This document shows positions 9,583 to 19,011 of a DNA stretch of 51,245 bases, piece by piece; positions within the stretch are counted from its first letter, which is position 1, and the number at the start of each line of letters is the position of its first letter. The position numbers and the translations under genes are program-made. Below the pieces are notes generated by a model. It saw only the letters and a program-made list of their open reading frames with translations, was not told the DNA's origin and ran no database searches. This DNA is from Planctomycetia bacterium (GTDB lineage Bacteria > Planctomycetota > Planctomycetia > Pirellulales > UBA1268). Location of the stretch: the NCBI GenBank assembly GCA_021414115.1, contig JAIOPD010000118.1:1-51245 (forward strand), written 5' to 3'.

Positions 9583-11070
9583 ATGAATCCTCCCATCCGT
9601 TCCCCGCTCGACGAACTCGGTCTCAACCTCACACGGCGTCGGTTCTTCGAGCAGGGAAGCCACCTGCTCGGAGGTGCCGCCCTGGCGTCGCTGATGCAGG
9701 AGGGAACCTTCGCCAACACCTCCGCGCCCGCGGCCGGATTCGAGAAGGTTGCGGCCGCCGTCGGACCGCATTTCGCACCGAAGGCGAAACACGTGATCTA
9801 CCTGCACATGGTTGGAGGACCGCCGCAGCAGGATCTCTACGACTACAAGCCCGTGATGAACGACTGGTACGACAAGGACCTGCCCGAGAGCATCCGTAAC
9901 GGCCAGCGGCTGACCACGATGACGAGCGGGCAGAAGCGGTTTCCGATCGCACCCTCGAAGTTCACGTTTTCGCAGCACGGCCAGAGCGGCATGTGGGTGA
10001 GCGAGTTGCTGCCGCACACGGCGAAAATGGTCGATGACATGTGCTTCATCCGAAGCATGCACACCGAGGCGATCAACCACGAGCCGGCGATCACCTACAT
10101 GCAGACCGGCAACCAGATTTCAGGCCGGCCCTGCCTCGGCTCTTGGACGAGTTACGGCCTCGGGAGCCTCAACAAGGATCTGCCGACGTTCGTGGTGCTC
10201 GTGGCGCGATCGACGAAGCCGGAACAGGCGCAGGCGATCGGCGCCCGGCTCTGGTCGAGCGGATATCTGCCGGGTGAATACTCCGGGGTGAGCTTCCGCT
10301 CGGCCGGTGATCCGATCCTCTACATCAACAATCCCCCCGGCGTGTCGGGCGATGTGCGTCGCAAGACACTCGATGGTCTGCAGGCGCTGAATCAGCGGAC
10401 GCTCGAGCAGATCGGCGACCCCGAGACGCGCACGCGGATCGCCCAGTACGAAATGGCTTTCCGGATGCAGTCGAGCGTGCCGGACCTGACGAACATCTCC
10501 AGCGAGTCCGAAAGCACGCTCGCGCTCTACGGCGACCAGGTCAAGAACCCGGGATCCTTCGCCAACTCCGTGCTCATGGCCCGCCGGATGGTCGAGCGGG
10601 GCGTGCGGTTCGTGCAGATCTATCTCAACCATTGGGACACCCATGCCAACGTGGTCGGTCGGCTGACGAGCGGCTGCAAGGACATCGACCAGCCCTGCTA
10701 TGGCCTCGTGCAGGATCTCAAGGCCCGCGGCCTTCTCGACGACACGCTGATCATCTGGGGCGGTGAGTTCGGCCGCACGGTCTACTCCCAGGGAGGGCTC
10801 TCCAAGGAAAACTACGGCCGCGACCACCATCCCCGCTGCTTCACGATGTGGATGGCAGGCGGCGGCTCGAAGCCGGGGCAGATCTACGGCCAGACCGACG
10901 ACTTCTCCTACAACATCGTCAAAGATCCGGTGCACATCCGCGACTTCCACGCCACGGTGCTCCACCTGCTCGGTTTCGATCACGAGCGTTTCACGTTCCG
11001 TCATCTGGGCCTGGACCAGAAGCTCACCGGCGTGGAGCACGCCCGTGTCGTGGCGGATTTACTGGCCTAG
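9583..11070 (+). CDS. DUF1501 family exported protein
   Basis: This 495-residue protein is the usual downstream partner of DUF1549/DUF1553 genes. It opens with a Tat-like signal containing T-R-R-R-F-F at about residues 17-22, followed by a short hydrophobic stretch ([11 protein letters not shown]), so export in a folded state is likely. The fold is of the alkaline-phosphatase/sulfatase-like superfamily used by DUF1501; the conserved GGEFGRT motif is present in the C-terminal half, followed by a His-rich segment (GRDHHPRCF) resembling a metal site. The gap to the preceding gene is only 16 bases. The TAG stop codon coincides exactly with the first three bases of a dispersed repeat also found after the last ABC-transporter gene at 51014. 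Substrate is unknown. Confidence 0.9.
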   Translation: MNPPIRSPLDELGLNLTRRRFFEQGSHLLGGAALASLMQEGTFANTSAPAAGFEKVAAAVGPHFAPKAKHVIYLHMVGGPPQQDLYDYKPVMNDWYDKDLPESIRNGQRLTTMTSGQKRFPIAPSKFTFSQHGQSGMWVSELLPHTAKMVDDMCFIRSMHTEAINHEPAITYMQTGNQISGRPCLGSWTSYGLGSLNKDLPTFVVLVARSTKPEQAQAIGARLWSSGYLPGEYSGVSFRSAGDPILYINNPPGVSGDVRRKTLDGLQALNQRTLEQIGDPETRTRIAQYEMAFRMQSSVPDLTNISSESESTLALYGDQVKNPGSFANSVLMARRMVERGVRFVQIYLNHWDTHANVVGRLTSGCKDIDQPCYGLVQDLKARGLLDDTLIIWGGEFGRTVYSQGGLSKENYGRDHHPRCFTMWMAGGGSKPGQIYGQTDDFSYNIVKDPVHIRDFHATVLHLLGFDHERFTFRHLGLDQKLTGVEHARVVADLLA

Positions 11071-11097
11071 AGCGCGTCCGGACGATGCGGAGCGTCG
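11068..11097 (+). repeat. Stop-codon-associated repeat, copy 1
   Basis: Thirty bases starting with the TAG stop of the DUF1501 gene match 51014-51043 at 27 positions. The hairpin GCGTC-CGGAC-GATGC at 11073-11087 is kept in the other copy with a G-T pair replaced by A-T. Similarity ends after position 30. This could be a shared terminator-like element or the terminus of a small non-autonomous element. Confidence 0.6.
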
Positions 11098-11205
11098 TGG
11101 TGGCGCACCAAGGCCGGTGTTCGCCGACTGACTCTCCACAAACGCCCCGGAGAGATCTACCATGGGACTGGTGGAAGATTCCCCTTTCCTTCGCAGGCAT
11201 TCGCG

Positions 11206-14200
11206 ATGCGGCCGCAGCCCCTCCGGTATCTGTTTCTGAGTTCGTGCGTCGTCGGCGGTGGCCTCATGGCCCTCGGCCTGGCGGCGTTCCCGGCCGCGTT
11301 TGCCGACGAGAAGAAGAAGGAAGGCGATCCCCTCAAGACGGCCCGCGAGCTCCTGGCGACGCCCGCCCGGCCCGCACGGCCCGCCCTTCCGCCGAGCACG
11401 TTGCCGCTGCAACTCCTCGACGGCGAGCGGGTCGCCTTCGTCGGCAACTCGACCGCGGAGCGGATGAACCTCTTCGGCCACTTCGAAGCGCTCCTGCACC
11501 AGCGGTTTCCGGCCAAGCATCTCGTGATCCGCAACTTCGCCCGCCCGGCCGACGAGGTGGGGAACCGGCAGCGGGCCACCGATTACACCAAGCTCGACGA
11601 TCCGCTGGCGGCGTTCGGTGCCGACACGTACCTCCTGTTCTTCGGCTTCAACGAGTCGTTCGCCGGCCCCGATGGGATCGCGAAGTTCAAGGCCGACTAC
11701 GAACAGTTTCTCGAGCAACTCGCGAAGACATATCCCCGCGACGACACCAAGGCCGCTCCGCGATTCGTGATCGTTTCGCCCATCGCCGCGGAACCGAGCG
11801 GCGACCCGCTGCTGCCCGATGCCGAGCGTCAGAACACCAACCTGGCCCTCTACCGCAACGCGGCGCGGGAGGTCGCTGCAAAGCGCGGCCTCGCGTTCGT
11901 CGACCTCTTCGACGCGACGCACAAGGAGTTCACTGCCGAGCCCGGGCTGCAACACACGATCAACGGCTGTCACGTGAACGACCGTGGCGATGCCTTCGTG
12001 GCCGGCGTGCTCGACCAGGCGCTTTTCGGCCCGCCGACCGCGACGCCCGTTCCCGCCGACCGCTTCGAGAAGCTCCGCGCCGCCATCAACGACAAATCGT
12101 GGATGCATCTGCAGGACTACCGCATGGTCAACGGCTGGTATGTCTACGGCGGCCGCCGCACCTGGGACACCGAAACCTTTCCCCGCGAGTTCGTGAAACT
12201 CCGCAACATGGCGGCCGTCCGCGATCGTTACGTCTGGGACATCGCCGAGGGTAAGGCCGTCGCCGACATGCCGGACGACTCGGGCACGGGCGATCTCTTT
12301 CTTCCGGCGACGCGGTTCGGTGAGCCGCGGCAGGCTTACAGCGAGAATGCCGAGGGGGGTCCCACAATCCGGCCACCAGCCGAACTCATCAAGACCTGCA
12401 CCGTGCCGCCGGGCTTCGAGATCGAGTTGTTCGCCGACGAGACCAGGTTTCCGGAACTGGCCAATCCCGTGCAACTCGCGTTCGATTCCAAGGGCCGTCT
12501 CTGGGTGTCGACGATGCCGAGCTACCCCCAGTGGCAGCCGGGCACCCCCAAGCCCGCCGACAAACTCGTCATCCTCGAAGACACCGACAAGGATGGCAGG
12601 GCAGACAAGAGCACCGTTTTCTACGACAAGCTCCATTGCCCAACAGGCTTCCAGTTCTTCGACGGCGGCGTGCTCGTGATGGATCAGCCGCGGATGCTCT
12701 GGCTCGAGGACACCAACGGCGACGACAAGGCCGACGTGGTCGTACACGTGCTCGACGGCTGGGCCACGGAAGACACGCACCACACGGCCGGCGCCTTCGA
12801 GGCGAGTCCGGGCGGCCTCCTGCACATGCTCGAGGGCGTGGCGATGAGCACCGCCGTGGAGACTCCCTGGGGCCCGTTTCGCAACTTCGGTTCGTCGGGG
12901 GCTTACGTGCTCGATCCGCGGACCTGGAAAATCCGCCACTTCGTGACGCCGGGCTATGGCAACCCGTGGTGCTATGTCTTCAACGAATGGGGACAGGGCA
13001 TCTGCGGCGACGGCACGGGCGCTTCCCAGCACTGGGACACACCCCTGTCCGGGGCGCAGTACCGCGGCCGCAAGGGCATGAACCCGGTCTTCAACACCGA
13101 GGGCATGCGGCCGGTCGTGGGAAGCGAATACCTCCGCACCCGGCAGTTTCCCGCGGACGTTCAAGACCAGTTCATCTACGCCTGCGTGATCAACACCAAC
13201 GGCATGCCGCGGTGGACGATCTCCGACGACGGCGCCGGCTACAAGGGCGAACGGGTCCGTCACGATCCCCAAGACCCGAAGACGGCCTTCGATCTGATCA
13301 AGAGCACCGACAAGCACTTTCGCCCGGTCGATCCTCAGATCGGCCCCGACGGCGCTCTCTGGTTCGGCGACTGGGCCAATCCGCTGATCGGCCACATGCA
13401 ATACAGCCAGCGTGACCCAAACCGTGACCACGTGCATGGCCGCATCTACCGACTCGTCTTCAAGGACAAGCCGCTCGTGCAGCCCGAGACGCAGTTCGGC
13501 AAGTCGATCCAGGAGGTGCTCGGCCAGCTGAAGAGCCCGGAGTGGCGGACACGCTATCGGGCCCGCGCCGATCTCCAGGCCCGGCCCCGTGACGAGGTGC
13601 TCGCCGCGGCCACCGCCTGGCTGGATACGATCGGCTCCGAGACTGACGCCGACCGCCTGCGAACGGAGGTCCTCTGGCTCCAGCAGAGTTTTCATGCCGT
13701 TGACAGGCCGCTCCTGAACGAACTGCTCGAATCCGGCACGCCCGAGGCCCGGGCGGCGGCCACCCGCGTGCTCGCCGACGAGCGCGACCGCTTCAAGGAT
13801 GCCGAGGCGCTGCTGTCCGCCAAGGCCGTCGACCCGCACCCACGAGTGCGGTGCGAGGCGGTCCGCGGCCTCAGTTTCTTCGACACGCCCGCGGCGATGG
13901 CCGCCGTCGTGGTGGCGGCCAACGTCGAGCCGGCCGACCGCTTCGTGAACTACACCTGCGATGCGGCACTGGCCGCCCACATGGACGTGTGGAAAAAGCC
14001 GCACGACGCCGGCGAGTTCGTGGTCAGGGGCTCACCCGCCGCGAAGATCGTCGACAGCGTCCTCGGGCTGGAGAAGAAGGCGCAGGAGGTCGTGCCCTTC
14101 CTGTCGATCCTGACGAGCAAGGAGCCGCAGCCCGAGGAGGCCCGCAACAAGGCGATGCAGGCCCTTGCCGACGTGAAGGGGGGCAACGCCGACAACGGCA

Positions 14201-14586
14201 AGGCGGTGTTCCGCCGGGTATGCGTGGCCTGCCACAAGATCTACGGCGAGGGGGCCGACCTCGGCCCCGACATGAACGGCGTCGGCAAGCGGCTTTCCGC
14301 CTACAAGCTGGTCGAGTCGATCATCGATCCCAACGCCGACGTCGCGGATCAGTATCTCTCCACCTCGGTGCTCACCAACGACGGCCGCAGCATCGTCGGC
14401 CTCTTGGTCAGCGAAACGCCCGATGAAGTGGTGATCTTCGACGGCAAGGAAAAGAAAAAGATCGCCGTCGCCGACATCGATGAGCGGACGAAACTCAGGC
14501 AGAGCAGCATGCCCGAAGGGCTCGCGGCCACGCTCTCACCCAACGAGTTCCTCGACGTGATCGCGTTTCTCGGATCGTTGAAGTAG
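11206..14586 (+). CDS. SGNH hydrolase/PVC beta-propeller/CxxCH heme fusion protein
   Basis: An 1126-residue exported multidomain protein. After a signal peptide (about 1-34) comes an SGNH/GDSL-like hydrolase domain: the nucleophile block reads F-V-G-N-S82-T, the Asn block is in GFNES, and the catalytic His is H256 in NGCHVND. From about residue 400 (VPPGFEIELFADETRFPE) to 760 is the membrane-bound-dehydrogenase-type beta-propeller of the Pirellula/Verrucomicrobium family. A HEAT-like helical stretch runs from about 790 to 935, and the C-terminus is a PVC-type heme domain with C1006-V-A-C1009-H1010. In this family the propeller and heme are taken to be a periplasmic sugar-type dehydrogenase, and the hydrolase would remove acyl groups. 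The three consecutive large genes 6399-14586 share strand and context, but a 135-base gap holding a repeat precedes this one, so it may have its own promoter. Confidence 0.85.
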   Translation: MRPQPLRYLFLSSCVVGGGLMALGLAAFPAAFADEKKKEGDPLKTARELLATPARPARPALPPSTLPLQLLDGERVAFVGNSTAERMNLFGHFEALLHQRFPAKHLVIRNFARPADEVGNRQRATDYTKLDDPLAAFGADTYLLFFGFNESFAGPDGIAKFKADYEQFLEQLAKTYPRDDTKAAPRFVIVSPIAAEPSGDPLLPDAERQNTNLALYRNAAREVAAKRGLAFVDLFDATHKEFTAEPGLQHTINGCHVNDRGDAFVAGVLDQALFGPPTATPVPADRFEKLRAAINDKSWMHLQDYRMVNGWYVYGGRRTWDTETFPREFVKLRNMAAVRDRYVWDIAEGKAVADMPDDSGTGDLFLPATRFGEPRQAYSENAEGGPTIRPPAELIKTCTVPPGFEIELFADETRFPELANPVQLAFDSKGRLWVSTMPSYPQWQPGTPKPADKLVILEDTDKDGRADKSTVFYDKLHCPTGFQFFDGGVLVMDQPRMLWLEDTNGDDKADVVVHVLDGWATEDTHHTAGAFEASPGGLLHMLEGVAMSTAVETPWGPFRNFGSSGAYVLDPRTWKIRHFVTPGYGNPWCYVFNEWGQGICGDGTGASQHWDTPLSGAQYRGRKGMNPVFNTEGMRPVVGSEYLRTRQFPADVQDQFIYACVINTNGMPRWTISDDGAGYKGERVRHDPQDPKTAFDLIKSTDKHFRPVDPQIGPDGALWFGDWANPLIGHMQYSQRDPNRDHVHGRIYRLVFKDKPLVQPETQFGKSIQEVLGQLKSPEWRTRYRARADLQARPRDEVLAAATAWLDTIGSETDADRLRTEVLWLQQSFHAVDRPLLNELLESGTPEARAAATRVLADERDRFKDAEALLSAKAVDPHPRVRCEAVRGLSFFDTPAAMAAVVVAANVEPADRFVNYTCDAALAAHMDVWKKPHDAGEFVVRGSPAAKIVDSVLGLEKKAQEVVPFLSILTSKEPQPEEARNKAMQALADVKGGNADNGKAVFRRVCVACHKIYGEGADLGPDMNGVGKRLSAYKLVESIIDPNADVADQYLSTSVLTNDGRSIVGLLVSETPDEVVIFDGKEKKKIAVADIDERTKLRQSSMPEGLAATLSPNEFLDVIAFLGSLK

Positions 14587-14655
14587 TCCCGACACCCGGG
14601 GTGCGGAAGTCAGAGCGGGTACGCGGTGAAACCCGGCTCACGGTATCCTGCCGTG

Positions 14656-16347
14656 ATGGTCTGGCAGCACGCATACGATCCGCTCGGCTCACCGCTGCTG
14701 TCGACGCTCGCGGCCGCGGTGCCGCTGGTCGTGCTGCTCGGACTGCTCGCCTTCGCCGGCTGGTCAGGCCTGCGGGCGGCCCTGGCCGGTCTGGTGGCCG
14801 CGCTGCTGATCGCCTCGGCCGTGTTCGGCATGCCGGGCGACGCGGTCGCCATGGCTGCGGTGCAGGGGGCGCTCTTCGGCCTGTTTCCGATCGGCTGGAT
14901 CGTCGTCACCGCGATGTTTCTCTACCGGCTCTCGGGAGAGGCCGGGGCGATCGAGGTCATGAAGCGGTCGGTGATGGGGCTCTCCGCCGATCATCGACTC
15001 CAGGCGCTGCTCATCGCCTTTTCGTTCGGCGCATTCCTCGAGGGAGCCGCGGGGTTTGGCGCGCCTGTCGCGATCTCGGCGGCCCTGATGGTCGGCGCGG
15101 GCTTCCCGGCCATCGAGGCCGCCTGCCTGGCCCTGATCGCCAACACGGCTCCCGTCGCGTTCGGGGCCTTGGGTACGCCGATCATCACGCTCGCGAAGGT
15201 CACTGGCCTGGACGAGCGGGCGATCTCGGCAATGGCCGGCCACCAGTTGCCGTTTTTCTCGCTGCTCGTCCCGGCGTGGATGGTCTGGACAATGGCCGGG
15301 TGGCGGGGTCTCGTCGGCGTCTGGCCGGCGGTACTCGTGTGCGGAGCGTCGTTCGCGGTGACGCAGTTCGCGATGGCCACGTTCGTCGGCGCAGCACTCG
15401 TCGACGTGATCGGCGGCGTCGTGAGCCTCGTCGCGGTCGCGGTTTTTCTGCGCTGCTGGAGGCCCGCCTCCACGTGGCGGCACGACGGGGGCTGGAATCA
15501 CGCGGCTCATGCCCCCACCGAGACGCCTCACCGGGCAGACTCCGTGGGCCGGATCGCCTGGGCATGGATGCCGTGGGCGTTTCTCTCGATTGCGGTCTTC
15601 GTCTGGGGCCTGCCTCCCGTGAAAGCCGTGCTCGACGGCCGTGGCCCTTCGGTGCCCCTGCCTCGCGAGGTCGTGGCGCCAGAGTTCCCGGTGCCCAGAC
15701 TCGACGGCCGGATTGCCAAGGTGCCCCCCGCCACCCGCGAGCCACGCGAGATCGAACGGGCCGTCTATCGACTCAACTGGCTCTCGGCCGCCGGCACCGG
15801 CATCCTCGTCGCGGCCCTCGCGTCGATTCCGTGGCTCGGCATCTCGTGGCGACGGGCCTGCCGCATCTGGTGGGAGAACCTCCGCAGCCTCGCCACGTCG
15901 CTTGCCACGATCGCGGCGATGCTCGCGCTCGCGTTCGTCACCCGCTTCTCCGGCACCGACGTCACGCTCGGCATCGCGCTGACGGGCACGGGCGCGGCCT
16001 ACCCGTTCTTCGCCCCGCTCCTCGGCTGGCTCGGCGTGGCGCTCACGGGCTCTGACACGTCGAGCAACGCGATGTTCGGCAGCCTGCAGCGGGTGACGGC
16101 CGAGCAGCTCGGCCTCGATCCGCTCCTGATCTGTACGGCCAACAGCACCGGCGGCGTGATGGGAAAGATGATCGACGCGCAGAGCATCGTCGTCTCGGCG
16201 ACCGCCACCGGCACGCATCGCCAGGAAGGCACGATCCTGCGGAGGGTGTTTCCACACTCGCTCGCGCTTGCGGCGCTCATGGGGCTCTTGGTCTGGCTGC
16301 AGGCGGGACCGCTGGCATGGATGGTGCCAGCCTCGTCCGCCCCGTGA
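14656..16347 (+). CDS. lldP: L-lactate permease (LldP/LctP family)
   Basis: A 563-residue integral membrane protein of the lactate permease family, which imports L-lactate, D-lactate or glycolate with protons. The ATG at 14656 is chosen because the product then begins MVWQHAYDPLGS, matching the family N-terminus; a GTG ten codons upstream (14626) is also in frame. At least twelve hydrophobic helices are visible. The family's characteristic stretches are GAFLEGAAGFGAPVAIS, ANTAPVAFGALGTPI, NWLSAAGTG and ALTGSDTSSNAMFG. Length is normal. It stands alone: the preceding gene ends 69 bases upstream and the next gene is convergent, overlapping its 3' end by 71 bases. Lactate could feed the flavin-redox operon that converges on it, but no lactate dehydrogenase gene is present in the window. 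Confidence 0.93.
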   Translation: MVWQHAYDPLGSPLLSTLAAAVPLVVLLGLLAFAGWSGLRAALAGLVAALLIASAVFGMPGDAVAMAAVQGALFGLFPIGWIVVTAMFLYRLSGEAGAIEVMKRSVMGLSADHRLQALLIAFSFGAFLEGAAGFGAPVAISAALMVGAGFPAIEAACLALIANTAPVAFGALGTPIITLAKVTGLDERAISAMAGHQLPFFSLLVPAWMVWTMAGWRGLVGVWPAVLVCGASFAVTQFAMATFVGAALVDVIGGVVSLVAVAVFLRCWRPASTWRHDGGWNHAAHAPTETPHRADSVGRIAWAWMPWAFLSIAVFVWGLPPVKAVLDGRGPSVPLPREVVAPEFPVPRLDGRIAKVPPATREPREIERAVYRLNWLSAAGTGILVAALASIPWLGISWRRACRIWWENLRSLATSLATIAAMLALAFVTRFSGTDVTLGIALTGTGAAYPFFAPLLGWLGVALTGSDTSSNAMFGSLQRVTAEQLGLDPLLICTANSTGGVMGKMIDAQSIVVSATATGTHRQEGTILRRVFPHSLALAALMGLLVWLQAGPLAWMVPASSAP

Positions 16348-17287
16348 CCCGCTGAGCCGCCAGGAGTGTCACGAGTCCCTGCGAGTCTGGCCGTAGCCCG
16401 AGCACGAGCGCCGCGACGGCCCAGGCGTCGGCGGCGGCACACGCGTCGGCGTCACCCTCCGTATCGGCGATCACCGTCACACTCCGCGCACGCCCCACGA
16501 TCCCCCGACCGGTGCGGGGATCGACGATGGCCCGCCCCGCGCCGCTGCTCGCGGTCGCGAGCACCGCTCCAGCGGCGAGTTCGATCGTGCGACCGGCTGT
16601 CGCACGACCGTCAGCATCCGCGCCCGACCGCAGTCGCACCCGCCAGGGCGTACCGTCGGCCCGTGATCCCCAGGCCCGCACCTCACCCCCCAGTTCCACG
16701 AGGTGCGCCTCCGAGCCCAGTTCCACCAGCCGCGCACCGATCCGATCGACCGCATATCCGGGCCCGATGCCGGCGAGGTCGAGCGTGACTCCGGCGGCCA
16801 TCTTGCGGAGCGCGGCGGGACGGCCGCCCTCGGCAGGCCGCACCTCGACCAAGTCCATTCCAACTCGCCCGCGGACCGCCGCGATCGCAGCCGCGGTCGG
16901 CGGCGTCTGGTTTTTCCAGAGTTCGACGAGCGGTCCGGCGGTGACGTCGAACCCACCGTTCGAATCCTCGTGCACCCGCGCCGCGACCTCGAGCAGCGCC
17001 ACCATGTCGGGGCCGACCTCGATCCACTCGCCCACGGCTCCCTGATTGAAGCGGCTGGCATCGGAGTCGTCCTGCCAGGTGCTCGCGGCCCGGTCGATCG
17101 TCGCGAGGAGCCGATCCACCTCGCGATGCACCTCGCCCAGTGTCATGCCCGCGATCGGCGCCGCGAGCATGACGCGGTAGGTCGTGCCCATCGCAGGGCC
17201 GACGCAGGTCGGTAGTCCGTCGCCATCACTCGCGGCGCACACGACCGCGAAGCCGAGCCAGGCGCAGGCGGCCGCTGCAGCCCTCAT
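16277..17287 (-). CDS. apbE: FAD:protein FMN transferase (ApbE)
   Basis: A 336-residue exported ApbE, the enzyme that attaches FMN covalently to a Thr in FMN-binding domains of Rnf, Nqr and NosR proteins. The first 20 residues form a signal peptide or lipoprotein-like leader (ACAWLGFAVVCAAS). Family motifs are MGTTYRVML near the N-terminus, DLAGIGPGYAVDRI (usual form DLGGIAKGYAVD, so Lys is replaced by Pro), AIVDPRTGRG and ADAWAVAALVLG. The ATG at 17287 overlaps the TGA of the upstream FMN-binding membrane protein (ATGA), so the two are translationally coupled; a GTG at 17296 is a poorer alternative. Its 3' end overlaps the lactate permease gene on the other strand by 71 bases. Coupling to its probable substrate makes the assignment strong. 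Confidence 0.93.
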   Translation of the reverse strand: MRAAAAACAWLGFAVVCAASDGDGLPTCVGPAMGTTYRVMLAAPIAGMTLGEVHREVDRLLATIDRAASTWQDDSDASRFNQGAVGEWIEVGPDMVALLEVAARVHEDSNGGFDVTAGPLVELWKNQTPPTAAAIAAVRGRVGMDLVEVRPAEGGRPAALRKMAAGVTLDLAGIGPGYAVDRIGARLVELGSEAHLVELGGEVRAWGSRADGTPWRVRLRSGADADGRATAGRTIELAAGAVLATASSGAGRAIVDPRTGRGIVGRARSVTVIADTEGDADACAAADAWAVAALVLGLRPDSQGLVTLLAAQRVTGRTRLAPSMPAVPPAARPRAP

Positions 17288-19011
17288 CGCGGCCACCAGT
17301 GCGCGACGGCCGCGATCACGAGGCAGCCGACCAGCACGCCGTCCCGCCAGCTCAAGCGGTCGGATCGGCCGCTCAGCCGCACGTGGTCGAGCAGCGCCCC
17401 GGTCGGGCAGGCATGGCGGCAGTAGGCCATCGGGACGAAGCCGCTGACGACGAGGCTCACTCCGAACACCACGAGCGCGGCGACGCCGGCCACGGCCGGC
17501 AGATAGGCGTCAAACGGCTCGACATCAACGAGCGCGATGGGCAGGTGGAGCACGGCCGTCAGGATCGCCAGCGTCAGGAGCGTCCAGGGCAGGGCGACGA
17601 GAAGTGGTCGCAGCCTAGCGGGCAGGCTTTGCCTGGGCCTCGCGAACCGCACGAGCAACTGCTGGGCCGCACCATGCGCACAGAGATGGGAGCAGTAGAC
17701 GTTTTTCCGCGTCGTCGCGGGCAGGAGGATCGCCGCGGCTGTCAGGGCAGCGAGCACGACCGCGCCACGGGGCACGCCCGCCTGCGCCCAGCCGAACAAC
17801 TGTGCCTGCGACAGGAGCGCCCCGGCGCCGAAGCCGAGGTAGGCGAGCACGGCGATCGGCAGCGCCAGCCGGCCAAACCACGTGCCGCGCAGCCGCGTGA
17901 ACGCCGTCACGATCCCGGTGACGATCAGGCCCAGCGCCCCCCACTGCGGCGGCTCGACGGCCCGAAGCAGGGCAGGCACGGCCGCCGCCAGTCCGTCACG
18001 ACGGTCACGATGTGCATAGTGGTCATGGGCTGCCCGCACGATCCCCTCCGCCACCGCCTGGCTCGTCATCGTCGCGCCGCTCACGCCCTCGATGCCTGTC
18101 TCCACGGGATCGATCCCGGCGAGTTGCTCGATCGACAGGCCTCGCCAGATTCGGCGAAACGCTCCGTCGTCACGGACGTAGCCGACGAAGGGCTCGTTGT
18201 CGAAGCTGGCCGCGACGACGATGCCGGCGACCTTGCCCTCGGTGTCAAAACAGACGGCCGCGTCGGTCGGCCCCTGATAGCCGATCACCCGGTCGGCGGC
18301 GGGGCTCGTCCGCAGCGCCCAGCCGAGCGGGATGTCGTCGCCCGCGTAGACCCGAATGACCGCCGGATCACCGGCATCGACCTCGACTCGAACGGCGTTC
18401 GGGAACGCCGCGCGGAGATCGGTGAGCGCGGGAGCCTCCGTGAATCGACTTCTGGGGGCCTTGCCTCCGAGCCGCAGGGCGATGGCCTCGCCGATCGCAT
18501 GGCAGGTGAGCGTCGATCCGGCCACCGCGTCGGCAGCGGGTGACGCCACGGCGAGGTCCGCGAGCGCGCGACCCCGGAACGAGTCGAGGAACGACCGATC
18601 TCGCTTGATCGCCGCCACGTGGTCGCGAGTGTCACGGCTGGCGAGGATCTCGACACCCGCCACACGGAGGTCGGCGTCGCAGACCACGAGCAGGTCGGTG
18701 GGGCCGGAGAATCCGATCGCCGCATCACCCGCCGGGGATGTGCGAAGAATCGTGCCCACCCGCGCCCCGTCGGCAGCGACGACATCGCGGCCGCCTGCGA
18801 CGGCCATCGACTCGCCGCCAAGATCCGCGGCCCCGGGCAGATACGCCTGGATCACGGCGATCGGCACCTCGCTCACATCGGCCGACACGCTGCGCCGAAG
18901 GAATGCCGCATGTTCCGCATGCACGAGCCAGGCGATCGCGGCCACGACGGCGAGCCGCGCCGCATGTCCGCACCAGATGCCGTAACCCCGACCTCGTTGG
19001 GCAGTCTTCAT
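17284..19011 (-). CDS. NosR/RnfG-like membrane flavoprotein with two FMN-binding domains
   Basis: A 575-residue membrane electron-transfer protein. The start is the ATG at 19011 (MKTAQRG) followed by one membrane helix; in-frame sequence upstream reads through repeats. Residues about 60-320 form two related FMN-binding domains. The second ends in the classical attachment motif S311-G-A-T-M-T-S317; the first has a degenerate counterpart (G-S166-T-L-T-C-H). After residue 350 come about six membrane helices with two half-cluster motifs, C440-S-H-L-C444 and C531-R-H-A-C535-P, as in NosR/PceC-type proteins that carry electrons across the membrane. No nosZ, reductive dehalogenase or quinone-linked partner is adjacent, so the electron acceptor is unknown. 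The next gene, apbE, overlaps by ATGA and would flavinylate it. Confidence 0.85.
   Translation of the reverse strand: MKTAQRGRGYGIWCGHAARLAVVAAIAWLVHAEHAAFLRRSVSADVSEVPIAVIQAYLPGAADLGGESMAVAGGRDVVAADGARVGTILRTSPAGDAAIGFSGPTDLLVVCDADLRVAGVEILASRDTRDHVAAIKRDRSFLDSFRGRALADLAVASPAADAVAGSTLTCHAIGEAIALRLGGKAPRSRFTEAPALTDLRAAFPNAVRVEVDAGDPAVIRVYAGDDIPLGWALRTSPAADRVIGYQGPTDAAVCFDTEGKVAGIVVAASFDNEPFVGYVRDDGAFRRIWRGLSIEQLAGIDPVETGIEGVSGATMTSQAVAEGIVRAAHDHYAHRDRRDGLAAAVPALLRAVEPPQWGALGLIVTGIVTAFTRLRGTWFGRLALPIAVLAYLGFGAGALLSQAQLFGWAQAGVPRGAVVLAALTAAAILLPATTRKNVYCSHLCAHGAAQQLLVRFARPRQSLPARLRPLLVALPWTLLTLAILTAVLHLPIALVDVEPFDAYLPAVAGVAALVVFGVSLVVSGFVPMAYCRHACPTGALLDHVRLSGRSDRLSWRDGVLVGCLVIAAVAHWWPR

Noticed and set aside
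6291..9719. 1142-codon minus-strand frame antisense to the DUF1549 gene
   Set aside because: The plus strand has signal peptide, CxxCH motifs and known domains; the antisense product shows none and mirrors its codons.
11059..14004. 981-codon minus-strand frame antisense to the SGNH/propeller/heme gene
   Set aside because: No start signal or domain; composition is that of a GC-rich shadow.
16394..16415. Apparent extra copy of the dispersed repeat core inside apbE
   Set aside because: It encodes the conserved AALVLGL segment of ApbE and lacks the flanking hairpin; similarity is explained by codon choice.
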